DNA of 64,000 bases. Origin: Hydractinia symbiolongicarpus (Eukaryota > Cnidaria > Hydrozoa > Anthoathecata > Hydractiniidae). Each line of letters opens with the position of its first letter. Position 1 is the first letter of the stretch. The translations under genes and the position numbers were made by a program. The notes under the pieces are model-generated. The model worked only from the letters and a program-made list of their open reading frames with translations. It was not told the DNA's origin and searched no databases. Below, one piece after another: positions 46,071-56,342 of the stretch. The DNA lies in assembly GCF_029227915.1 (NCBI RefSeq), contig NC_079880.1, positions 8,087,501-8,151,500 of the forward strand, written 5' to 3'.

Positions 46071-48099
46071 ATGGCATACACGAATAGCGTGTGGGTTAAG
46101 AAACTAAACGGCAGGGAGCAAGAACCAACAATACCATCATTGTGAGTATTTGCGGCAGAAGGAACAATAAGGTGGCCAACTGGAGTAAATGCTCTGAGAG
46201 CAATACAGAAGCAGAGGTTGCCCCAGGAAAACTATAAAACGTTCAAACTAGCTAAAGTAAAGCTAGCTGATGGTATGTGAATTATTCTAACATTGATTTT
46301 AAACATTTTGCACTGACTTTTATTAAAACCTTTTCTATCTTTTCACAAGATGATATAATATTCAGTGGTCATAGGTATGGGAGTTCTAGGGCAGTTTGAT
46401 AAACCAAACTTTTCTAGAACACCCCATACCTATGACTACTTGCACACCCTTGGCTTCGCCTTATGAAACCACATGAAAAACTGTCCTACTGACCCCATCA
46501 TATGTTGCAAGGTGAATAATCCTCAAACATGGAAAGGAATGGTAAATCCATATTTAGGGTTTACTATACCACACATACTGTCATAGTGACTACCAAAAAT
46601 CATCATCAAAATTTTCTAATACAAAAAATAAGAAAATTAATGCGAAAATGAAAGATGAGGCAGCAGGTGTACCATAACTGCTTTATGAAGCAAAGTTACT
46701 CAGAATGGAATGTATATTTTTTTGCAACTTTAAAAGAAACTGTTTGTGCGAATTTGGATATTTTTTTAAAAATTGAGACAGTTGTTGCTCTTGTATACAT
46801 GCATACATTTATAAGTTTTAGTTGATATATAACTTCGTATTCAGTTCAAATTCAAGCTCTACCAAACGTCGTCGTTGCAATTCTCAGTGCTGCGGTTCAT
46901 AGCACATATTGTAAGTATAGATTTAGCTAAACGATTTTTTTCCATTGAGGAAACTCATTTTTTCCAATACACCCTAAGGTTCGTAGTCCTTGTTTCCCTT
47001 CCTGTGTCATTAAATATGTCAATACAGAATTACGTAACCGACGCAATTATTTCACTTTTTTATAGTTCAAAATACAAAAACCTCCCCTGTTATTGCAAGG
47101 AACAGTAAGGAAACAAATGGTGAGCGTATTTAATATATTTGTTTATTAAGTTGTTTCTTTCAGTTTTAAGTTGGTTTTTTTCACGATCATGCATTTACTC
47201 CACCTATAGTTGAATCGAAAGTTAGGTCCGAAGAAAGAGATAGTGGTACCCCTATTGTCAGTGCCAGCAAGCGTAGATGTGTAGAGGTTGAAGATGATGT
47301 AACTCCTTTTCGCTTTACTTTCTTCGAAAAAAGTGAGACAATGAAAAAAATTTTTGCTTTTATATTTATATTTAAGGAGTGAAAGTGTGAAGTTGTTGAA
47401 ATAAAAAAGGCATGCTTAATCTTCTTAACCTGCACAAAAAGTAAGCTACATTTTTACAATTTGATTTCTATAGAATTCCAATCTTAACAGAGATGGGAGA
47501 CAAGCTTAAGAAGTTGGTCGGGGAGCAGGGAACAAATATGGAAGAAGGATACAAAGTATGCGAAACACACGAAGAACTGTCGTCGCTAGAGGTGAAGCTG
47601 GGAAATGCTTCGTCGAAGTCGAACAAGAGCATGGTAATGTTGTTGTCGATTTTAGTTGTATGTTCAATTGTTTAAATACAAAAAAAGAATAAAAATACAT
47701 TAATTAGACAGTATTTCGAATAAAGAAAAAGATTAATTAATAGTTATTAAAGATGAATTGAATGAATCTCTCTACAGTCGTGTCCATATAACACTAATTT
47801 ATACACTAATTTCTGCTTTATAGCTTCAACAGTTATCAAGAATTGGCGGTTCCAGTAATAAGGATAACACATGTAATGTAATGCAAAGGTGGGTAAACTT
47901 TTCTTGAAATGTCAGATTCATAGGCAAAGACGAGTTTTAAACATAATTCTCTACATTTTTAGACTAATTAAAGTGTCTGTGTCGCCCTTTCGTCTTCTTT
48001 TTGATTATGTAAGTGCAATGTCTTGTAAATGTTCACAATAATTAAGGCTTTGTTTTCTGATTTCAGGGTCATGACCAACGGGTGAATGTCCCATCATAA
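46071..48099 (+). pseudogene. DUF4806-like gene with an in-frame TGA in exon 1
   Basis: Six plus-strand exons agree in phase: 46071-46272, 47210-47332, 47491-47633, 47824-47888, 47963-48008 and 48067-48099 (TAA). The product would be 203 residues. Exon 1 has the usual N-terminal signature of this family, EGTIRWPTGVNALRAI and YKTFKLAKVKLAD. Exons 3-5 give THEELSSLEVKLG, LQQLSRIGGSSNKDN and LIKVSVSPFRLLFDYG, which fit DUF4806. Exon 2 carries KRRCVEVEDD, a possible nuclear signal. Codon 25 is TGA at 46143-46145, where relatives have a Trp before the WP segment. This suggests a recent nonsense change, a later start, or an upstream exon boundary I have missed. The family's function is unknown. It is common in cnidarians and often repetitive. 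Confidence 0.6.
46365..46439. repeat. 75-nt hairpin in intron 1 of the DUF4806-like gene
   Basis: GTGGTCATAGGTATGGGAGT and on to TTTG pairs with CAAACTTTTCTAGAACACCC and on to GACTAC with few mismatches. The loop is ATAAAC. Size and shape are those of a pre-miRNA or a short foldback element. Confidence 0.7.
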
Positions 48100-48374
48100 T
48101 ATAAATGGGGAAAGGGATAAGAAGAAATCATTGTCATTTTGTGTTTTTTAATACATTTTTTACTTATGCAATTTATATTATGCGTTTTATATTTGCTGCT
48201 ATAATACATTTTAATATCAAATTTTTCATATGTTTTTATTAATCCCTTTCTTTGTCCATTTTGGACGCCCTTGTCCAGAATAAAAATTACTGAAGATCAC
48301 GAAATCGTAAGGTCTACTAGCAGTATAACATTTGAAAGAGGAAAAGACATCTTAAATATGTTATTGTAGTCACA

Positions 48375-48522
48375 AGGACGTCTTTTAAGACGACTTAAAA
48401 ACGTTTTAAAAGCTACGAGGATGTATTTGAAACGTCTTTAAGACGTCTTAAAAACGTTTTGGTAGCTACGAGGACGTTTTTAAGACGTTTTAAAAATGTT
48501 TTGGTAGCTACCGTCGGCAAAT
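48375..48522. repeat. About 58-bp tandem repeats with AAGACGTCTT core (right flank)
   Basis: Three units share GTCTTTAAGACGTCTTAAAA, CGTTTTGGTAGCTACGAGGA. They end at GGTAGCTACC, a palindrome. The core is shared with the left-flank array at 45552-45770. Confidence 0.7.
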
Positions 48523-48539
48523 TTACCAGGTACCAAATA

Positions 48540-48632
48540 CACTACATTTTGCCAAATTTTTTTTTTGTATGTCCACTGCTGATCACTGTAATGTTCTCCT
48601 CAGTGGATTCTTCCACGGGAATTATCGACTAG
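48540..48632 (+). mobile_element. Helitron 3'-end fragment
   Basis: About 90 bases ending GTGGATTCTTCCACGGGAAT and CGACTAG at 48632. The next copy starts at 48633. Confidence 0.65.
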
Positions 48633-48785
48633 TCTCTTATAATAATACAGAGAGTGTGTCAGTCTGTCTGTCACAGGCAAAGTGGATGCATTCATTTTCC
48701 TGTCATGTAGCTGAAAAAGTGCTGGCTCAAATGTTAAATTTTCAGACGTTACATCGCGACATCCGTAGCACTATTTTAACGTCAA
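48633..48785 (+). mobile_element. Helitron 5' fragment interrupted by another copy
   Basis: TCTCTTATAATAATACAGAG begins directly after CTAG. The sequence runs to TTTTAACGTCAA, where another 5' end (TCTATATAATAATACGCC) starts at 48786 after an A. Confidence 0.65.
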
Positions 48786-49363
48786 TCTATATAATAATAC
48801 GCCAGTTCCGTGTGTCTGTAACAGGCAAAGTGGATGTCTTCATTTTCCTTTGATGTTGCCGAAAAATGCATGTCTAATATGTTAAATTTTCTGATGTTAC
48901 GGCGCGACGAAAATAATATTACTTTAACGTCAATATCCTATATTAAATTATTGAAGCCGTTACAGTGCACCTAAAACTTTGAGGCCAAATAACTTGGAAA
49001 CAAGGTGGTGACGTCAATGATTTTTCACCGCGTGGGTAACTAGGGACCAACTAGGACCAATTTGGGTAATTTTCCCAAACCTGGGTCCCCGAATCCGTTT
49101 CGGAATGGACGGGTTGATGACGTCATCGAAAAACCTTCAAATCCTAATATCTCTGCAACCGTTTGTCAAAAATACGCGATCCTATACATTTTCTTGCTCA
49201 GCGTTTCAAGATCTATACGATGAAGGCAACAGGCATACACATTTCTGAAAAAAAACATTTTGTGTTCTGACATGTCTCTGCTGACGTCATCAAAATTTAA
49301 ATGACGGTTGTTTTTCTCTGTTATCCTGCCTAAGTGGATTTTTCCACGGGCCTTATCGACTAG
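48786..49363 (+). mobile_element. Non-autonomous Helitron
   Basis: 5' TCTATATAATAATACGCC and 3' GTGGATTTTTCCACGGG plus CTTATCGACTAG. 578 bp, non-coding. Confidence 0.8.
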
Positions 49364-50100
49364 TCTATATAATAATACGCCAGTTCCGTGTGTCTGTAAC
49401 AGGCAAAGTGGATATCGTCATTTTCCTTTGATGTTGCCGAAAAATGCATATCCAATATGTTAAATTTTCTGACGTTACGGCGCGACGTCAATAATATTAC
49501 TTTAACGTCAATATCCTATATTAAATTATTGAAGCCGTTACAGTGCACTTAAAACTTTGAGGCCAAATAACTTGGAAACGAGGTGGTGACGTCAATGATT
49601 TTTCACCGCGTGGGTAACTAGGGACCACCTGGGACCAATTTGGGTAAGTTTCCCAAACCTGGGTCCTTGAATCCGTTTCGGAATGGACGGGTTGATGGCG
49701 TCATCACAAAACCTACAAACCCCAATATCTCTGCAACCGTTTGTCAAAAGTTCATGTTCCTATACATTTTCTTGATCAGCATTTCAAGATCTATATGATG
49801 AATGCAACGGGTGTACGAATTTGTGAAGAAATTTTTCTTTGGAACTTTTGGTAGGAACTTTGCTGACGTCAGCAAAACTTTTATACCCTATATCTCCTTA
49901 GGCTCTTTTCAAAAACATACGATACTATACATTATTTTGATCAGCGTTTTAACCTCTGCACATTACAGACAACAAATGATTAAATTTCACCAATTTTCTT
50001 TTTGTATATGCACTGCTGACGTCAGCAAAAAATCTAAAACAACCTACTTTTCCATTGTCCTTCTGCCTAAGTGGATTTTTCCACGGGCCTTATCGACTAG
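49364..50100 (+). mobile_element. Non-autonomous Helitron
   Basis: Complete 737-bp copy with both terminal signatures, joined to its neighbours as CTAG|TC on both sides. It contains extra GCTGACGTCAGC palindromes compared with the previous copy. Confidence 0.85.
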
Positions 50101-51029
50101 TCTATATAATAATACGCCAGTTCCGTGTGTCTGTAACAGGCAAAGTGGATATGTTCATTTTCCTTTAATCTTACCGAAATTTTCTTTGAAGTAACCGAAA
50201 AATGCATGTCTAATATGCTAAATTTTCTGACGGTACGGCGCGACGTCAATAACACCACTTTAACGTCAATATCCTATATTAAATTAATGAAGCCGTTACA
50301 GTGCACTTAAAACTTTGAGGCCAAATAACTTGGAAACGAGGTGGTGACGTCAATGATTTTTCACTGCGTGGGTAACTAGGGACCACCTGGGACCAATTTG
50401 GGTAAGTTTCCCAAACCTGGATCCCCGAATCCGTTTCGGAATGGACGGGTTGATGACGTCATCACAAAACCTTCAAATCCCAATATTTCTGCAACCGTTT
50501 GTCAAAAGTGCACGTTCCTATACATTTTCTTGATCAGCATTTCAAGATCTATACAATGAATGCAACGGGTGTACGAATTTGTGAAGAAATTTTTTTTGGA
50601 ACTTTTGATAGGGACTTTGCTGACGTCAGCAAAATTTTAAAGCCCTTAAATCTCCTTAGACGTTTGTCAAAAACATAGGATACTATACATTTTCTTGATC
50701 AGCGTTTCAAGATCTATGCGATGAAGGCAACAGGTATACAAATTTCTAAAAAAAAGTTTTGGGGTTTGACTGGCCATTGCTGACGTCAGCAAAATTTTAA
50801 AACCCTTATATCTCATTAACCGCTCATCAAAAGCACATGATCATATACATTTTCTTGATCAGCAGTTTAAGCTCTACACAATAGAGGCAACGTGGAAACA
50901 CAGTTCTACTTTTTTTTTGTGGATGGGTTGCTGACGTCATCAAAATTTTTATTTTAAGAGACTAGTCGATAAAGCCCGTGGAAAAATCCACTGAGGCAAG
51001 TGGATTTTTCCACGGGCTTTATCGACTAG
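50101..51029 (+). mobile_element. Non-autonomous Helitron ending in an inverted 3' end
   Basis: 5' TCTATATAATAATACGCC at 50101. Near its end a minus-orientation 3' end (50955-50992) faces a plus-orientation 3' end (50999-51036 with flank). CTAG is at 51026-51029. Confidence 0.75.
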
Positions 51030-51036
51030 TCTCTTA
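50955..51036. repeat. Perfect 38-bp inverted repeat of Helitron 3' termini
   Basis: 50955-50992 (TAAGAGACTAGTCGATAAAG and on to CCACT) is the exact reverse complement of 50999-51036. The six bases between are GAGGCA. Each arm holds the CTAG end, the terminal hairpin and the first bases of an adjoining 5' end. Confidence 0.9.
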
Positions 51037-51730
51037 TAATAATACGAAGCTTCTGTCTGTGACTTTTGCAAAGTGATAAAACTTCTTTGATAAAGTCTAT
51101 AAAACATCGCCTAGAAATTTGTTCTGTAAATTAGCAAACTTTGACGGTAGAGCAATATTGACGTCAAAGGAAAGTATATTAAGATTAGTGAAGCCATTGC
51201 ATTGCACTTTTAAATTTAAGGCTGAATAACTTGGAAACGGTTGGAAATAACTGACGTCATCTCCTGTGGGGTAACTAGGGACTACCTGGGACCAATTTGG
51301 GTAAGTTTCCTAAACCTGGGTCCCCAAATCCCTTTCGGAAAGGACGGGTTGATGACGTCATCAAAAAGCCTTCAAACCTTAATATCTCTGCAACCGTTGG
51401 TCAAAAGTACATGATCCTATACATTTTCTTGATCAGCGTTTCAAGAGCTATAACATGAAGGCAACGGGTATACAAATTTCGAAAAAATTATTTTCGGTCT
51501 TGATGGGGCCATTGCTGATGTTAGCAAAATTTTTAAGCCCTTCCTTATATCTCATTAACCGCTCGTATCAAAAGCATATGATCATATACATTTTCTTGAT
51601 GAGCGCTTTAAACTCTACGCAATAGATGCAACGTGAAAAAAAAATTCTAAATTTTAAATGGATAAGTTGCTGACGTCATCAAAAATCTTAACCTGCCTCA
51701 GTGGATTTTTCCACGGGCCTTATCGATTAG
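51030..51730 (+). mobile_element. Non-autonomous Helitron, diverged
   Basis: TCTCTTATAATAATACGAAG at the 5' end directly after CTAG. The 3' end is GTGGATTTTTCCACGGG and CGATTAG. Confidence 0.7.
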
Positions 51731-51739
51731 TATATTAAT

Positions 51740-52235
51740 ATTAATTAAGCCATTGCATTGCAGTTATAAGTTTAAGGCCAAATAACTTAAGATGGAGGTC
51801 GTGACGTCAGTCATTTTTCACCGCGTGAGTAACTAGGGACTACCTGGGACCACCTTGGGCAAGTTTCCTAAACCTGCGTCCCAAAATTTGTTTCGGAATG
51901 GACGGGTTGATGACGTTATCAAAAAACCTTCAAACCCCAATATCTCTGCTAAGTACATGATCCTATACATTCAATAATAAGTATACAAATTTCTGAAAAG
52001 AAAATTGGATTTTGACAAGCCATTGCTGACGTCAGGAAAATGTTTGAACTTTTATATCTCCTTAGGCGTTTATTGAAAACATATGATCCAATATATCACT
52101 TTGATCAGCGTTTTAACCTCTACACATTACAGGCAACGGATACACTAAATTTCGCCATATTTCGTTTGTATGAGCACCGCTGATGTCGGCATAAAATCTA
52201 AAACAACCTATTTTCAGTGTCCTTATCGAATAGTG
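51740..52235 (+). mobile_element. Internal Helitron fragment
   Basis: It starts at ATTAAGCCATTGCATTGCAG, an internal site of the family, and ends with a decayed CTTATCGAATAG. The terminal hairpin is missing. Confidence 0.6.
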
Positions 52236-52894
52236 TATATATAAGTAGTTTTTGTTTGCAAATACATTTAAGGAAATTTTATTTAACCATAACCCTGTCT
52301 TTTGTCTTTTGTCTATGCTCTTGGATTTTATGACAACACTTACACTGCTCTGAAGAGGGATATACCCAACTTCGCCCCATGCCACTTTTACGCCTATGAT
52401 TTTTTGACGGGATAGCTCCATAATATTACGAATATCATTGGCGTAGAAAATCTCTGGGGACGAGGTTGAGATATACCGTAGTACTTGAGGAGCCACCAGA
52501 AGATGCAGTGTACAATAACTTTATCTTATCAAAAGGAATCAAACAAAAAATTTTGACACGTGAGAAACCTCTCTGCTCAATTTCTTTAAAATTTACCCAA
52601 ATAAAAGCTTTTGTTTTCAACCACTTTTTAAGCCTCTTACGGCGTCCGAAAAAGGTGCTAACGTCAGCAAAATCTAAAAACATTTATCATCATGTCCCTT
52701 ATAAAACGAACCCTCGATTGCACAAACTGAACTTTATTGTCCCGCCATCCTAAAAACCTCGCTGTAATAAGCTCGAAGCATTAAACATCGAAGTAACATA
52801 ACCTTGAAGTAAATTGGAACAATATTCAGAACGTAATTCCAACTTAAGATTTAACGAAACCTTGATCTTATGCAACCCAAACGTGACGAATATT
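52236..52894. other. Region 3' of the small charged-protein gene
   Basis: Overlapping frames on both strands (52113-52496 minus, 52466-52753 plus) have no recognisable domain. Part of the minus frame lies in Helitron sequence. A GACGTCAGC-like motif at 52660 hints at further Helitron debris. Confidence 0.4.
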
Positions 52895-55636
52895 TTACTT
52901 AGACATTTTCTTATTCATTTCAATCATGGTTTCTTCTTCCGCTGGATTTCGTTTGCCTAGAACAATGCAAATATGCAAGAAAAGAAAGATGCAATATCTT
53001 CATTTCTTCGTTTGACTTTACCCGTTTTTGCACTGACGTGAATTTTAAGAAACAAAAAATCCTTCAAAGACACTTGCAGCCGCATTTGTTCTTCAGCTAT
53101 GTTAGACGTCGAAAAAGCGTTGTGTTGTCTTGCTACCAGTAACCATAACAACAAATGAACAAAATGTTCGACTTTATTTTGCACTCTTTGTTATGGCTAC
53201 TATTATACAAACTAGTCGTTAGCCCGTGGAAAAATCCACGGGGTCGCCCGTCCTTTAAATTAACCCATTTCAACAAAGTGGACAGAAATATATCGCATTT
53301 GGTATTGACGCGCATTTTGAAAATTTCGTGTTTCCGTGTTATGGCAAATATCATTTTATTTTGCGGAATAAGTTTTTGTAAAAGTTAAAAAATTAATCGT
53401 GACACCGAGCTGAGCGCTTAGTACAGTTAAACGGTGCTGCACAGACGTATAGGGTTAATACCCTTTTGAAAAAAACTTTCTCGCAGACTCTGTTTAAATT
53501 AGCTAAAACACAAGAAAAAGTCCATTACTAACACAGGGCTGAGCAGTTAGTTCAGGTAAACAGTGTTGTCTATCCGTACAGGCGTGATACTCGAGAAAGT
53601 TTAAAAATTAGTACAGGTTTTACAAAAAACGTGCTTAAAACTGGGCTAGCCGCTTAGTACAGTTAAACAGAGTTCAACAGGCGTATAGAAGTACCCTTTT
53701 CCAAAAAAACTTCATTGCAACTTCGGTTTAAACAATTGCTCAGCCATTTAATTTGCAGAAAAAGTTTCAGGAAAATAATAAAAGATGCTGGCTACCTAGC
53801 TAACTGCATTTAGCATAAGAATTATCGCTTAAGAATATTGTTGTAGCCAAACTGCATTTTTATCCTTATGCTCTCACTCTTTAGCCAAAGATAGGAGCTA
53901 GCTAAATGGCTACAGCCTCAACATAAAAATAAATGTTGGGTAGGGTAAAAAGCTCTTAGACCATACAGATTAGTAATAAGTAAGGCTCTAGCTAGCTAGC
54001 CTTCAAAATCTTCGTGTTATACATGAGCATAGGGGTACTATTATTTTCCAAAAGTCCTTATCGCTTCGGAGTTAAAAGAAATCAGCCCGGTTCTGTTTAA
54101 GTTTTTAAAACAGTAATAAAAGTGGTCGCTGCCAACTGCATTGAGCTTAGCATAAGAATTGTGTTGCAGCAAAACTCCATTTGACTACTTTCACTTGCAG
54201 CCAAACTGCATTTGGCTACTTTCACTTTTAAGCCAGAGGTAGCTAAAGGAGGTAGCTAGGTAGACTCAACTTCAACATAAAAATAAAGAACAATATACCA
54301 AACTGAATAAAAACTTTAAAAGAATAGGAATAAATAAAGATAGCTATAGCTGGATGCCTCAAAATCTACGTTTTGTGGCTAGCCAAAAAAACTTAAAATT
54401 GGTTTGTTTAAGATTTATACGTAGCTAGAAAACGTGATGAAATATTCACCTTAACATGTGAAAACAAACTAAATAATCCTATAGGATAAAAGGTACTCAG
54501 AAGAAATAAGGAGGATTGAAAGGACACCTACAAACTTCACACCATCAGTTCCAAACTACAATGGCCTTCGTAGGGGTAGCATGTTTCCTCCCGTCGGCAT
54601 GTTGAGGCCGCGAAGCACTTGGATAGGTCATTAGTGAAAATGGAGCCTCGTGATTGGTTTATTACGCGTGAGCGTCAAAGCAAGGCCGGTAAAAAAACGG
54701 GGTCTGCCCGGGATTCGAAATAAAGCTGCAGGGCCGCGGGGATTTTCGGCGGGTCTCGCTACTTGCTCCACCATGTTGCGCAGAGACAGACAGACGACGG
54801 CTATTATTATAGAGATATTATACAAATAAAATGTTAGGAAAACACAATTCTTTTTTATATAAGTTTTTGGAGTTGCCTGGGTGGTTTGTTACTTAAAATT
54901 CAAGTTTCAACGTGTTTAAGAATAAATAAATTTGTTCTGGAAAACGTTGATTATCGTTAAACTGATTGATCAATTTTATGAATTGCGTTTCTCTGCATTT
55001 ATATAGGTGCTTGACATCATTGTAATATGCCCCAGATGGGAGAAGGATCTCCCGAAAGATCGCCTGCTAAATATCATGCTCAAGAAATGAGAAACTGGAA
55101 ACTTCTTTTTACAACTAAACATTTATAAATAGGTGCATCGTGATTTCCAATTCTCTAATACAAAAATATTAGCGTGCCAAACCTTGTGGATATATCAGAT
55201 TAAACTTATAAATTGTAATAAAGTACTGAAGTACTAGGTAGTAACGATAGTATTAACATAAGGGCTAACGATACCTTAAATATGTAATGTTATTATTAAA
55301 GCTATGTTACTAATTTTTTAAATTCCGGAAAATATATCTGGTCCGTGATATTAATTCCTCACAAAAATCAACAGCAGAAGTAAGTAACATTAAGGTATAA
55401 GAACTTTCTTTTTGTGTTATGTTTTGTTCGTGTCATACCGATTTTTTAGTCCGTGACATACGGGTTGCTATAAAACTCATTTTGCGTTTACAAAGATGAA
55501 GGGGAATCTTTTCCTCCATTTTCTCAATATACAAAGATATTGTTCTTTCATCTTTTCTTCTTTTACAGTGGGTATGAATTTCGTAACTTCCCAAATATTT
55601 GTGGCGATAGCTGCTGCTTTCTTTTTCTTGCTGCAT
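52895..55636 (-). CDS. Small charged protein, three exons
   Basis: Exons 55492-55636 (ATG), 53022-53132 and 52895-52956 (TAA) join in phase 1 at both introns with AG/GT sites. The product is about 105 residues: KESSSYRHKYLGSYEIHTHC, a basic KRRKDERTISLYIEKMEEKI, AEEQMRLQVSLKDFLFLKIH, then an acidic-to-basic end (PAEEETMIEMNKKMSK). No signal peptide or membrane segment is present. It is probably helical. I do not recognise the family. Intron 1 contains a complete 1.6-kb Helitron in the same orientation. A different frame of exon 1 is also open, so exon 1 is less certain than the other two. Confidence 0.45.
53212..54815 (-). mobile_element. Longer Helitron of a related family
   Basis: On the minus strand it starts A|TCTCTATAATAATAGCCG at 54815. 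It ends with GTGGATTTTTCCACGGGC, TAACGACTAG at 53212, followed by T. The 3' end matches the 0.7-kb family but the 1.6-kb body is different. It includes about three diverged repeats of GCTGAGCGCTTAGTACAGTT around 53410-53690. No Rep/helicase coding region is present. Confidence 0.7.
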
Positions 55637-56126
55637 CTTAACTTTAAATGTTCCTCAGTGATATTGACACACTTTAAATTTAACGAAACAACAACGCAAG
55701 TAAAAGTTTTATTAAGAACAACATAAAACAGTGGAACGAGGTAAGTATGTAGATCCAAGAATATAGTCTGCATTTTATTTTCAACACTAGGCGTGGGTAT
55801 CCCATCAAAACGTAAACGTAAACAATAAATTATGAGGTATGCAAAGAAAAACTTGTTTAGCTGAGTATTGTAACTAAATTTTACAGAATTTTTTTATAAA
55901 TTGTGTACCTCCTTACTAATTTTTTTTGTGGCTAGCTTCAGGTTGGTGAAAGATAACACAAGCGTAATAACAATGGCTGGAATAAAATACATTCATATCA
56001 AACTAAATGGAAAACATGGGAAAGTAGCGGAAAATAATTAGCTACCAAAGGCTCTATATCAAATGCTACAGAAAATATTAAGTACATCATCTGGCATTAA
56101 AATGCATTCGATTTGTTGAAAATTCT
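55637..56126. other. Spacer between divergent candidate exons
   Basis: It could hold the promoter of the small charged-protein gene. I see no further feature. Confidence 0.35.
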
Positions 56127-56342
56127 GTGCAATTGCAACGTCAATTAACGCTTGGAATCTTTATTCTCCAGTACTGGACTATCGGCTACTTTCACGCGAC
56201 TCCAAGTCACTATAAGATTCTACAACGCAACAGCGAATCCAGCGTCTTAACAAATCTACATGCTGCTTTGGATGCCGACACCTTTACACTGTTGGGAGGA
56301 TTATCAAAAACTCAACAGTTCCTGAAGAAGAGACAAAGATAA
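56127..56342 (+). CDS. Possible terminal exon of unknown gene
   Basis: An open frame to TAA reads GYFHATPSHYKILQRNSESS and DADTFTLLGGLSKTQQFLKK. An acceptor (TTTATTCTCCAG) before TACTGGACTATC would give a phase-0 exon of 55 codons. Composition is coding-like. No upstream exon or family was recognised. Confidence 0.3.
   Translation: MQLQRQLTLGIFILQYWTIGYFHATPSHYKILQRNSESSVLTNLHAALDADTFTLLGGLSKTQQFLKKRQR

Noticed and set aside
49802-50194. 130-codon frame on the plus strand
   Set aside because: Lies across two Helitron copies and their junction; not conserved in the other copies.
48633-51730. CRISPR-like or satellite array
   Set aside because: Units are 0.6-0.9 kb with Helitron ends and diverged sequence, not short identical repeats with spacers.
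55477-55773. 98-codon frame overlapping exon 1 of the small charged-protein gene
   Set aside because: It ends without a splice site in the phase needed by the downstream exons, whereas the overlapping ATG frame fits both.
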